The notes: a model not told the origin generated them from the letters alone. A stretch of DNA of 15,114 nt from Bacillota bacterium (GCA_021820805.1 JAKADF010000023.1:1-15114), one strand, 5' to 3'. Positions 7,669-14,749 are shown, counted from the stretch's first letter. Made by a program: numbers and translations.

Positions 7669-8628
7669 TTACGCATACTTCCAAGTCCGGCATTGGTGAC
7701 CAGGCTCCACATCGAATAAGTCTGGTTCTTCATCACGACACAGTTCTTCTGGATTTGGACAACGCGGTTTAAACTTGCATCCGGAGGGCATATTTGTAAT
7801 TGGAGGCACATTACCTGGAATCGGTTGTAATCTAGTGCGTTCGCCGGATATACGCGGAACGGAATTCAAAAGCCCTACTGTATAAGGATGACAGGGATTA
7901 CTGAAGATTTGCTGTACAGATCCGTGTTCGACAATGCGCCCTGCATACATAACCGCAACGCGATCGCACATTTGAGCCACTACACCAAGGTCATGCGTGA
8001 TAAATAGGATGGCTGTATTGTTTTCTTCTGCCAAGTTACGCATTAAATCAAGAATTTGGGCTTGAACTGTTACGTCAAGCGCAGTAGTAGGTTCGTCCGC
8101 AATTAACAGCGCAGGTTCACAAGCCATCGCAATAGCAATCATAACGCGCTGTCTCATTCCACCAGAAAGTTGATGAGGATATCCTTCAGCCACCTGCTTT
8201 GGATTTGGCAGCCCAACTTTATCGAGTAACTCGATAGACTGTGCCAAAGCCTGACGCTTAGATAATCCTTTATGAAGGATTAAGCTTTCGCTCACTTGGT
8301 CTCCGATACGAAGAACCGGGTTTAACGATGTCATCGGTTCTTGGAAAATCATTCCCATTCGGTTTCCTCGAACTTTTCTCATTTCATCTTCTGACATTTC
8401 TAAGAGTGAGTTGCCTTGAAATAAAACCTTTCCACTTACATGAGCACTTTTAGACAAGAGGCGCATAATAGCAAGGGATGAGACGCTCTTGCCACAGCCG
8501 GATTCACCGACAAGGCCAAGAGTTTCTCCTTGTTGAATTGAGAAACTCAGTTTTTCTACAGCACTATAGTAAACTTCATCTATCGGAAACTGAATCTGTA
8601 AATTATCTACTTCTAACACAGGTTGCAT
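7669..8628 (-). CDS. Oligopeptide/dipeptide ABC transporter ATP-binding protein, OppD/DppD type
   Basis: This 319-residue ATPase partners the following OppF-type gene. Visible are Walker A GESGCGKS (41-48), signature LSGGMRQR (154-161), Walker B LLIADEPTTALD (174-185), and the switch histidine in THDLG. The C-terminal peptide-transporter domain has four cysteines, C284-x5-C290-x6-C297-x15-C313, the arrangement reported to hold a 4Fe-4S cluster in some DppD proteins. The frame is open upstream to an ATG at 8727, but the start is placed at the ATG at 8626-8628 because GGAGG stands 7 bases before it and the protein then begins with the family's usual MQPVLEVDNL-like end. It is transcribed divergently from the M20 peptidase. 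No permease or solute-binding gene lies on either side, so its membrane partners must be encoded elsewhere or are lost. Confidence 0.92.
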   Translation of the reverse strand: MQPVLEVDNLQIQFPIDEVYYSAVEKLSFSIQQGETLGLVGESGCGKSVSSLAIMRLLSKSAHVSGKVLFQGNSLLEMSEDEMRKVRGNRMGMIFQEPMTSLNPVLRIGDQVSESLILHKGLSKRQALAQSIELLDKVGLPNPKQVAEGYPHQLSGGMRQRVMIAIAMACEPALLIADEPTTALDVTVQAQILDLMRNLAEENNTAILFITHDLGVVAQMCDRVAVMYAGRIVEHGSVQQIFSNPCHPYTVGLLNSVPRISGERTRLQPIPGNVPPITNMPSGCKFKPRCPNPEELCRDEEPDLFDVEPGHQCRTWKYA

Positions 8629-8820
8629 GTCATTACCTCCGGACGAATTTTGCTCGCCGAACAAATGGGACTTTTCCTTACAATTACAGTACTCACATTT
8701 CATCCCCGTGTACTTGATCAAAATCATTTATGTAAGAATATGGGGACAAGTGTCGGAATTCTGTTCGAATTTTGATACCATTGAGTAGATGTGGTTTTTA
8801 CTGGGCGAGGAGGAGTAAAT

Positions 8821-9948
8821 ATGGAAGAAATTTGGCACTCTTATTTTAGGGAACGATTGACAGAGATTGTGGACGAGCTTTCACGCTATGTGCACATTGA
8901 ATCTCCGACAAATAATAAAACTGCAGTAGATCACATGGGAGACTTAATTGCATTTCGGTTTCAGGAACTCGGATGTGATGTTTTGCGAATTCCACAGACA
9001 CAAGTGGGGGACCTGATTCGTGTTGAGTGGGGGCAAGGAGACGAACAAATTCTCGTTGTCGGCCATTTTGACACAGTTAAACCAATTGGCTCAATTTTGA
9101 AACAGCCATGGAAAATTGATGATGATAAGATATACGGTCCTGGGATTTTCGATATGAAGGCTGGTATTGTATTTAGCTACTTTGCGCTGAAAGCATTAAT
9201 TAAAAAGGGACTTGTACCAAACAAACGCATTGTATTCATTTGGAACAGTGATGAGGAAATTGGAAGCCCTTATTCCGTTGCAACAATTCGCGAAGAGGCA
9301 AAAAAGAGCAGCGCTGCTCTCATCATGGAACCAGCGTACCTTACTGATTTAAAAACAAGCCGAAAGGGCGGCGGTGAATTTTGCATTCGTGCATTTGGCC
9401 ATTCCACCCATGCTGGCAATGACCACGAAAAAGGCATTAATGCAATTGAAGAATTAGCTCATCAAATCTTAAAAGCCCAAGGCTTTACAGATTATACAAC
9501 GGGCACAACCGTCTCCGTTGGACTCATTAAAGGCGGCACAGCTGTCAATGTAGTCCCAGACTATGCGGAAGTCCGTATCGATGTCCGTGCAAAAACTGCC
9601 GATGAAGCGAGAAAGCTGACAGACTTAATGCACGCATTAACTCCTATGCTAAAAGGTACCCGTATAGAGGTAACAGGCGGCTTTGATAAATTACCGATGG
9701 AACGTACAAACGAGACAGAGCGACTGTTCCATTTGGCAAAGCGTATCGGTTCTGAAGAAGGCTTTACAATTGGTGAAGCAAGCGTAGGAGGCATGAGTGA
9801 CGGAAACACGACCAGTTCTCTTGGTGTTCCGACACTCGATGGACTCGGTGCTGTCGGCGACGGTGCACACGCCGACCATGAGCATATACTGATGCATCAA
9901 ATTCCAAATAGAATTGCACTCATTACACGACTTTTTATGGAACTGTAA
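8821..9948 (+). CDS. M20 family zinc metallopeptidase, carboxypeptidase G2-like
   Basis: This 375-residue cytoplasmic hydrolase (no signal peptide) of the M20 family is nearest in pattern to glutamate carboxypeptidase (CPG2) type enzymes that remove C-terminal amino acids. Di-zinc ligands and catalytic residues are visible: H82 and the base-supporting D84 in GHFDTV, bridging D111 in FDMKAG, E145/E146 in SDEEIG, E170 in MEPA, and H350 in GAHADHEH. The dimerisation insert, including H197 in GHSTHAGN, lies between about 180 and 290. The start is ATG at 8821, after GAGGAGGAG with good spacing; an in-frame ATG 30 bases earlier lacks a binding site. It is the only plus-strand gene. It diverges from the OppDF-type ATPases across a 192-bp gap, suggesting intracellular peptide or N-acyl amino acid breakdown linked to uptake. 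The exact substrate is unknown. Confidence 0.88.
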   Translation: MEEIWHSYFRERLTEIVDELSRYVHIESPTNNKTAVDHMGDLIAFRFQELGCDVLRIPQTQVGDLIRVEWGQGDEQILVVGHFDTVKPIGSILKQPWKIDDDKIYGPGIFDMKAGIVFSYFALKALIKKGLVPNKRIVFIWNSDEEIGSPYSVATIREEAKKSSAALIMEPAYLTDLKTSRKGGGEFCIRAFGHSTHAGNDHEKGINAIEELAHQILKAQGFTDYTTGTTVSVGLIKGGTAVNVVPDYAEVRIDVRAKTADEARKLTDLMHALTPMLKGTRIEVTGGFDKLPMERTNETERLFHLAKRIGSEEGFTIGEASVGGMSDGNTTSSLGVPTLDGLGAVGDGAHADHEHILMHQIPNRIALITRLFMEL

Positions 9949-9966
9949 GAGGCTAGCATTGACCTT

Positions 9967-10045
9967 GGGGTGCTGCAGGGAGATTCGCAAAGGGAAAGTA
10001 ACACCTAAGCGATCCGCCCATAAATGATGTTTACTGCAGCACTCC
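9967..10045. repeat. Spaced inverted repeat between the convergent M20 and larC genes
   Basis: GGGGTGCTGCAG (9967-9978) is complementary to CTGCAGCACTCC (10034-10045) over 12 positions, counting one G-U pair, with a 55-base spacer. The right arm lies in the last codons and just before the stop of larC. It has no T-run, so it is not a classical terminator, but transcripts from either side could fold here. No other terminator is visible in this 82-bp gap. Confidence 0.35.
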
Positions 10046-11329
10046 GTCTGTTGCTGCAAAGGCTGCACGATATATTTCCTTGAGCGGAATGTCCTTTTCG
10101 ACTGCTATCGCCCGGCAATCTTCATATTCTGGCGCAACATTAACTGCACGGCCTGCTGCATCTGTGGCAATTTTCATTCGAACAGATCCGTAAGGGGTTT
10201 CTACCCTTGTAAACGACCGCTTCCACATCGTTTTTTCCACATCGTAATAACGAACTCCAAGAGTAGATGTTTCACGCAGGATAGTTTCCACAAGTTTTGC
10301 CTTATCTGCTTTAGAACAGAGAACGTGCAATTGTGCAGCTGGTCTGCCTTTCTTCATAACAATCGGTGTCAGCCAAGCATCCATAGCACCAAGCTCAATT
10401 AATTTTGCAAGAACATAAGATGACCATTCAGGTGTCATGTCGTCCAGGTTCGACTCCAAGACACAAGCTGGTTCTCGGATGGCCCCAGCAACTAACTCTG
10501 CTTCTGTACCTTCTTCACTCAGTTTGCCAGTACCCTTCATGCTACTGACATCTACAGGATTCCCAATGCGGATTCTGAGGACGTTTGCAATGGAACGCTC
10601 GGCGGATCCTGCTCCGTAACCGTATGCGTTACAGGTTATGGTCGGTAGAGGACCCTTTTTGCAAAGTGTCCGAATAATTGCTGCGCCAGTCGGGGTTACT
10701 GTCTCCCCCATCACACCGGAAGAATATGTAGGATAGCCTGTAAGCAGAGCAACCGTCGCGGGGACTGGAACTGGCATCACTCCATGTGCACATTTTACAG
10801 TTCCCATGCCGACCTCAATTGGTGAAACATAACAATCCGGCATACCTGCGAGATACCAGAGGGCCATAGAGCCGACAATATCAACAATCGCATCAATCGC
10901 ACCAACCTCGTGAAAATGCACCTCTTCGGGAGGCATTCCATGGACACGGCCTTCAGCCTCCGCTAAAGCACGAAATGCTTGTTTACTTTTGTCACGCACC
11001 TCAATTGGCAACTCACTTTTATCCAGAATTTCATAGATTTCCGGTAAATGGCGGTGAGGATGATGAAGCTTCATCTTAAAGAGATTTTCTGACCCATTGC
11101 CGCTCCTGTCTCCATCATAATGAAGCTCCTCATTTTCAATAACTACATCCACTTTGCATGCGTGAATTCCATTTCGAAATACTTCGCTAATTTTAATTTC
11201 ATACCCGGAGATATGAAGGCCCTCCAGCATCGTACGAAAAAGAGCTTCATCAATTCCTGAGTCGAGCCATGCTCCGAGAAACATGTCTCCACTCGCACCT
11301 GCAGCGCAATCGATATGTGCTGTCTTCAC
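10031..11329 (-). CDS. larC: LarC, nickel insertion protein for the lactate racemase pincer cofactor
   Basis: This 432-residue cyclometallase inserts nickel into pyridinium-3,5-bisthiocarboxylic acid mononucleotide to make the nickel-pincer nucleotide cofactor of LarA. Visible are the N-terminal HIDCAAGASGDMFLGA block (5-20), a His-rich HHPHRH (89-94), EEVHFHEVGAID (135-146), VTPTGAA, and the C-terminal SNLDDMTPE block. In Lactiplantibacillus plantarum LarC is made from two frames, larC1 and larC2, by programmed frameshifting; here both parts are one uninterrupted frame. The start is GTG at 11327-11329, with AGGAGG 7 bases upstream. It overlaps the larB stop by 4 bases (GTGA), so translation is probably coupled. 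It is the last gene of larA-larB-larC. Confidence 0.93.
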   Translation of the reverse strand: MKTAHIDCAAGASGDMFLGAWLDSGIDEALFRTMLEGLHISGYEIKISEVFRNGIHACKVDVVIENEELHYDGDRSGNGSENLFKMKLHHPHRHLPEIYEILDKSELPIEVRDKSKQAFRALAEAEGRVHGMPPEEVHFHEVGAIDAIVDIVGSMALWYLAGMPDCYVSPIEVGMGTVKCAHGVMPVPVPATVALLTGYPTYSSGVMGETVTPTGAAIIRTLCKKGPLPTITCNAYGYGAGSAERSIANVLRIRIGNPVDVSSMKGTGKLSEEGTEAELVAGAIREPACVLESNLDDMTPEWSSYVLAKLIELGAMDAWLTPIVMKKGRPAAQLHVLCSKADKAKLVETILRETSTLGVRYYDVEKTMWKRSFTRVETPYGSVRMKIATDAAGRAVNVAPEYEDCRAIAVEKDIPLKEIYRAAFAATDGVLQ

Positions 11330-12090
11330 CGCAATTCCTCCTGGGCTGTACCTAATCTGTTGATGAGTGCAGCCAAGTAGCCTGCACCAAACCCGTTGTC
11401 AATATTAACCACCCCTACGCCTGGTGCACAGGCATTAAGCATGCCAAGCATAGGTGTCAGCCCTCCTAAATGCGATCCGTAGCCAACACTCGTCGGCACC
11501 GCAATGACAGGCTTGTCTACCAAACCTGCAACAACACTGACAAGCGCTCCTTCCATCCCTGCCACAACAATTAATACACGTGCTGCATATATTTCATCTA
11601 AATGAGATAGTAATCGTTGAATCCCAGCAACTCCGACATCATAAAGACTATTCACTCTTGCCCCCATCGTCTCTGCAACAATCACCGCTTCCTCCGCGAC
11701 CCTCATATCAGAAGTGCCTGCTGCCAAAACGAGTACCTGTCCGTAATGCTCGACTAAATCTCGATTCAAAACAAGCAGTCCTGACGTTTCGTAATATTCA
11801 AAGCCCGAATTGGACATGCGTACAAGGTCATAAACAGCTTGACTTGCCCGTGTGCCAAGTACTGGACCTGTTGCAGATTCAGCGAGCCGCAATAAGATCT
11901 TCGCAGATTGTTCGGGGGTTTTTCCTGCACAGTATACGACTTCAGGAAACCCTTTACGAAGCGACCGATGATGGTCAATTTTTGCAAATCCTAAATCTTC
12001 AGTATTAAACATTTTCAGTGCCTTCAGACCATCATCGATGGACAAATCACCTGACTGAACAGCTTCTAAAATATCACGATAGTTTTTCAA
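11326..12090 (-). CDS. larB: LarB, pyridinium-3,5-biscarboxylic acid mononucleotide synthase
   Basis: This 254-residue enzyme begins synthesis of the nickel-pincer cofactor by carboxylating and hydrolysing nicotinic acid adenine dinucleotide. The N-terminal half has the conserved GFPEVVYCAGKTPEQ stretch (48-62). The C-terminal half is a PurE/AIR-carboxylase-like Rossmann domain (about 118-245) with AAGTSD (123-128), VAGMEGALVSVVAGL (176-190), PTSVGYG (199-205) and CAPGVGVVNIDNGFGAG (221-237). C221 matches, from memory, the cysteine reported to bind substrate covalently in L. plantarum LarB. The start is TTG at 12088-12090; an in-frame TAG lies 6 bases upstream, and the only binding site is a distant AGAGG, so translation may be modest. 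A 107-bp gap separates it from larA and holds an imperfect hairpin (12139-12168) but no clear terminator, so it is probably cotranscribed. Confidence 0.92.
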   Translation of the reverse strand: MKNYRDILEAVQSGDLSIDDGLKALKMFNTEDLGFAKIDHHRSLRKGFPEVVYCAGKTPEQSAKILLRLAESATGPVLGTRASQAVYDLVRMSNSGFEYYETSGLLVLNRDLVEHYGQVLVLAAGTSDMRVAEEAVIVAETMGARVNSLYDVGVAGIQRLLSHLDEIYAARVLIVVAGMEGALVSVVAGLVDKPVIAVPTSVGYGSHLGGLTPMLGMLNACAPGVGVVNIDNGFGAGYLAALINRLGTAQEELR

Positions 12091-12197
12091 GTACTATCAC
12101 AGCCTCTCTAAATTAGTAGTCCATTGCGGCCGCTCTTACACAGTTGCCGCCTGCTGTTCTCGGCTGTGAACCGACTTTTATACTCATACTGTTGATC

Positions 12198-13457
12198 TTA
12201 TTCAACATACGGAATCGTAAGCGGACCAACAGGCAAAACAGCAACAGACATATCCTTTCCATATTTCGCTTTCAATTCTTGAAGTGTAGCTTCGATGTCA
12301 TGCGTTGGTTTGCACATAGCCGTGGTAACAATATCATCTGACAAACTAGAATAGACGTAGACATCCGCCCACATTAATATCATAGCTAATTTTTGCGCTT
12401 CCCATTGATCAAACATTTGGAAAGATGGATCGTTTATCATCTCGAGCATTTCCCGAGGCGTATCCCGCATTTTAAGTATAGCCCCGAAATTACCGTGATT
12501 CGGCAATCCATCTGAACACTCTGCGGCACAAATGATGGTACCGCCTTTTTTCACAATTTGTTGTGCTGCGCTCATGCCTTTTACCGCTTGATATAAGTTT
12601 TGGTCAAGTGGATAACCTGAGTTTGTCGTCAAAACCACGTCAAAACGTTCATCACATTTCTGCATTGCGTGCTTTTTCGCAGTTTCGCATCCAACTTTAT
12701 GCGCCGCAAACAACTCACCTGCGAAAACGTCAACAATCTCTTTGTTTCCATTTAAAATCACATTCAACATAAAGTCCGGCTTACACATACGATTAGCTTC
12801 GCGGGTCATCTCCTGAAGCGGATTATCGTCTATATTGCCCCATGTTGATCTAGGATCACCAATCATTCTAGCACTATGGAACGTTAAAATAGTCTCAATC
12901 GCAGCAACGCCTGGTAAAATTCCTTTTGGACCGCCCGAAAAACCCGCAAAAAAGTGGGGTTCAATAAAACCTGTCACAATTTTGAAATCGGCTTCAACAT
13001 ATTCTTTATTGAGATATACGTCTGGTCCAAAACTGCTCTTACCGACCTTTTTCATCGATGATTTATCTTGAGCGTGATGGTTAATCACCTTAACCTGATT
13101 TACCACGTCTTCACCGAGCATCTGAATAAACTCTTCTCTTGTTTGATCGCGATGAGCACCTGTCCCATTCACAATCACAAAGTTTTCGCGCGGTACATGC
13201 GACAGTTCCTCAAGTAACCATGGTACTAACTTATGATTCGGCGTAGCACGCGTAATATCGCTGATAACAATTGCAACTGAGTCGGTTGACTTCACCATTT
13301 CCCGCAAAGGTTTTGATTCGATAGGGTTTCGCAGTGCATCTAAAACTGCCTTTTTCTCATCTGGAACCGGATTAAGGTGCTTTGGCAGAACTACGACTGC
13401 TTTATCCGAAACTTCTACATTAAGGGTCGTATTTCCGTACAACAGGTCAGTTTTCAT
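12198..13457 (-). CDS. larA: Nickel-pincer lactate racemase family protein LarA
   Basis: This 419-residue racemase interconverts D- and L-lactate (or a related 2-hydroxy acid) by hydride transfer through the nickel-pincer nucleotide. Key residues are present: the DITR motif at 67-70, H102 in GTGAHRD, H168 in EPHFFAGFSGGPKG, K178 for cofactor linkage, and H194 in TFHSARM as nickel ligand. These correspond to H108, H174, K184 and H200 of the L. plantarum enzyme with a shift of six. The length is normal. Start ATG at 13455-13457 follows AGGGA at short spacing. It heads larA-larB-larC behind a promoter-like region with a palindrome. LarA homologues include racemases and epimerases for other 2-hydroxy acids, so lactate is inferred from the lctP and glcDEF genes nearby. 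larE, for the sulfur step, is not in the window. Confidence 0.92.
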   Translation of the reverse strand: MKTDLLYGNTTLNVEVSDKAVVVLPKHLNPVPDEKKAVLDALRNPIESKPLREMVKSTDSVAIVISDITRATPNHKLVPWLLEELSHVPRENFVIVNGTGAHRDQTREEFIQMLGEDVVNQVKVINHHAQDKSSMKKVGKSSFGPDVYLNKEYVEADFKIVTGFIEPHFFAGFSGGPKGILPGVAAIETILTFHSARMIGDPRSTWGNIDDNPLQEMTREANRMCKPDFMLNVILNGNKEIVDVFAGELFAAHKVGCETAKKHAMQKCDERFDVVLTTNSGYPLDQNLYQAVKGMSAAQQIVKKGGTIICAAECSDGLPNHGNFGAILKMRDTPREMLEMINDPSFQMFDQWEAQKLAMILMWADVYVYSSLSDDIVTTAMCKPTHDIEATLQELKAKYGKDMSVAVLPVGPLTIPYVE

Positions 13458-13508
13458 ATAAATCCCTGCCTCACTTTTGCAATCTATCTATTCAAAATTG
13501 CCTATCTT

Positions 13509-13537
13509 ATCATTTATCAGATAACTACATGAGTCAA
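13509..13537 (-). promoter_or_regulatory. Putative larA promoter with TTATC-A-GATAA operator-like palindrome
   Basis: On the minus strand -35 TTGACT (13532-13537) and -10 AATGAT (13509-13514) are 17 bases apart, matching consensus at 5 and 4 of 6. The spacer contains the 11-bp palindrome TTATCTGATAA (13514-13524), and further GATAA/GATA half-sites follow downstream, a typical layout for a repressor site. No regulator of the lar genes is adjacent except possibly the CGNR gene upstream. Confidence 0.45.
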
Positions 13538-13556
13538 TAGATTTCAAATAAAACGT

Positions 13557-13606
13557 AAAAAAAAGGGTTTTATCTGAAGACCCTGCCTGCGCTTCAAATA
13601 AAACCC
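13557..13606 (-). terminator. Strong Rho-independent terminator after the HesB-like gene
   Basis: On the minus strand the stem GGGTTTTAT/ATAAAACCC (9 bp), one mismatch, then a further 5 bp TGAAG/CTTCA and a 12-base loop is followed directly by eight T residues. It begins 8 bases after the stop codon at 13614. It separates the HesB-like gene from the larABC promoter. Confidence 0.9.
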
Positions 13607-13613
13607 GTACTCC

Positions 13614-13973
13614 TTATTCTGCCTTTTGACAACTAGCCTCTTCCAAAACTAAATCAGCCTTGCGTCTAGTCACAATTTTGCGGTGTGCAAAACTCTTATC
13701 ATCTGCATGGATGACAAAGCCTTTTTCTAACGAATAATCAATTGACAAATTGCCATAATCCTCTTCAACAATTTGTTCATCTACTAGTAAGTCGAGCCCA
13801 CTCACGTGAACTAACGTATCATTTTTATCTTGTTCAGCCTGAACAAGGGAATACTTCATTTTGTCGCCTTTTCAGCTGTGGTGAAGTTTAGCGTCAACTT
13901 TAAGGTAGTAACCGTCTTTGAAGCTTACTTCACTGAGTTTTTCTTTCACCGCATCCGACACGCGAACTTCCAT
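13614..13973 (-). CDS. HesB/IscA-like protein with in-frame TGA, candidate selenoprotein
   Basis: The frame runs from ATG 13971-13973 to TAA at 13614-13616, 119 residues, with one internal TGA at 13872-13874 (residue 34). The start is well supported by a GGGGG-AAG site about 7 bases upstream. Frames before and after the TGA are the same and together align with the A-type Fe-S carrier/HesB family: start VRVSDAVKEKLSE, DGYYLKVDAK (20-29), then KYSLV, GLDLLVDE, LSIDY and KGFVI blocks. The TGA falls where HesB-like proteins have the first conserved cysteine (GGC in YneR/IscA). The downstream part alone (ATG 13857-13859, 81 codons) would lack the N-terminal half of the fold. The CGCG end of IscA is absent; one Cys lies near the C-terminus. 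A SECIS-like hairpin follows the TGA. The alternative is a nonsense-mutated pseudogene. The gene has its own promoter and terminator. Confidence 0.7.
13829..13847 (-). promoter_or_regulatory. SECIS-like hairpin downstream of the in-frame TGA
   Basis: On the minus strand CTTGTTCA-GGC-TGAACAAG forms a perfect 8-bp stem with a 3-base GGC loop (or 7 bp with a 5-base AGGCT loop). The first loop G is 32 bases after the TGA. Bacterial SECIS elements are described as a short stem with G in the first loop positions, about 16-37 bases after UGA; this fits. The hairpin is inside the coding frame, encoding LVQAEQ, as bacterial SECIS elements are. Confidence 0.6.
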
Positions 13974-14004
13974 TGTTCTTCCCCCTGGTCATTCAAACAT
14001 TTTT

Positions 14005-14032
14005 ACCATAACGTATCACAGTTTAAAGACAA
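14005..14032 (-). promoter_or_regulatory. Putative promoter of the HesB-like gene
   Basis: On the minus strand TTGTCT (14027-14032) and TATGGT (14005-14010) are 16 bases apart in the 74-bp gap after the CGNR gene, about 30 bases before the HesB-like ATG. No terminator for the CGNR gene is visible in this gap, so readthrough is also possible. Confidence 0.4.
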
Positions 14033-14047
14033 ATAAATTGATTTGAA

Positions 14048-14707
14048 TCACGATGGATTAAACTTACGACGCCGTTTATAATGAGCAGCCACTTTTATCC
14101 TGTTCCCGCAAGTACTCATACTGCACCACCGTCTCGAGTGGTTTTTGCTTGTATCATAGAAATATAAAACGCAATTTGGATTCTCACAACGGCGAACAAA
14201 CGATTGATTCTTTTCGCACAACAACTCACTAGCCGAATGAGCAATCGGATACAGCAAACTGAGCGGATTTTTTAAATCGCAAATAAAAGAACGAACAAAA
14301 TTCCCATTCGAAATATCGATATGCTCGTACCCAAGGCACAACCGCAGAATTGCATTGATTTCGTCTATCGGGGATGTTGCGATGATTGGCAAGTTGCCCT
14401 CAGGTGCACTTTTATCTCCCCTCTTAATTTGATTTTCCGATGTTATTTCGTCCGCAACCATGCGGATTGCCTTTCGTAACTGATGTGCCTTTTCTAATAC
14501 CTCGTCTCCAAGCGGCTTTCCATGTAAGCTTTGAGCAGAAATCAGTGCCTCTTTGTTGTCGAGCACTCCTGCAGCGACTAGCCAGTTTAAGAAACTCCTT
14601 AAATCAGTAATCAAATCAGTAAGATGCCCATTTACAGCTTTTTCGGTATTCACAAAATCCAAACATAAAACATTTGCAACGAACACAAATCTAGATTCTT
14701 GAAACAT
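14048..14707 (-). CDS. CGNR zinc-finger protein with ABATE domain, putative transcription regulator
   Basis: This protein of about 219 residues has an N-terminal ABATE (stress-response) domain with the usual opening FVANVLCLDFVNTEK, and a C-terminal CGNR zinc finger: CENPNC, then 17 residues to WCSMSTCGNR, followed by a basic RIKVAAHYKRRRK tail suited to DNA binding. Such proteins are thought to be regulators of stress or catabolic genes; no target is proven. The frame stays open far upstream (to the window edge), but the family start pattern fits ATG at 14705-14707. AAGGAG lies 14 bases upstream, longer than ideal; ATGs at 14734 and 14749 are alternatives. A TATGAT -10-like element is at about 14736-14741, but no good -35 is found, because the sequence changes character there. 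It lies upstream of the HesB-like and lar genes on the same strand. Confidence 0.8.
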   Translation of the reverse strand: MFQESRFVFVANVLCLDFVNTEKAVNGHLTDLITDLRSFLNWLVAAGVLDNKEALISAQSLHGKPLGDEVLEKAHQLRKAIRMVADEITSENQIKRGDKSAPEGNLPIIATSPIDEINAILRLCLGYEHIDISNGNFVRSFICDLKNPLSLLYPIAHSASELLCEKNQSFVRRCENPNCVLYFYDTSKNHSRRWCSMSTCGNRIKVAAHYKRRRKFNPS

Positions 14708-14749
14708 AAAAAATTCAATCGCTCCTTCTCTCATTATCATAACCTTCAT

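Noticed and set aside
8629..8727. N-terminal extension of the OppD-type ATPase from an ATG at 8727
   Set aside because: A strong binding site sits 7 bases before the ATG at 8628, and the 33 extra residues are Cys/Lys-rich and unlike the family.
8629..8820. Divergent promoters in the gap between the OppD-type and M20 genes
   Set aside because: Several half-fitting hexamers exist on both strands (for example TTGATC), but none has a good partner at normal spacing, so no promoter is annotated.
12126..12133. GCGGCCGC (NotI) site in the larA-larB gap as a sign of cloning vector
   Set aside because: The flanking sequence continues the native intergenic region and no vector sequence is seen.
12139..12168. 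Hairpin between larA and larB as a terminator
   Set aside because: The stem is bulged and has no T-run; larB has no clear promoter of its own, so cotranscription is more likely.
13614..13859. Stand-alone 81-residue hypothetical protein starting at the ATG at 13859
   Set aside because: It lacks the N-terminal strand and the key Cys/Sec position of the fold, and its binding site is weak. A better start with homologous N-terminal sequence lies upstream in the same frame across one TGA.
13872..13874. TGA read as Trp through an alternative genetic code
   Set aside because: TGA is used as a normal stop for glcE, larB and the CGNR gene in this window, and the family has Cys rather than Trp at this site.
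13830..14036. Plus-strand open frame of 68 codons opposite the HesB-like gene
   Set aside because: It has no binding site or recognisable domain and mirrors the coding bias of the opposite strand.
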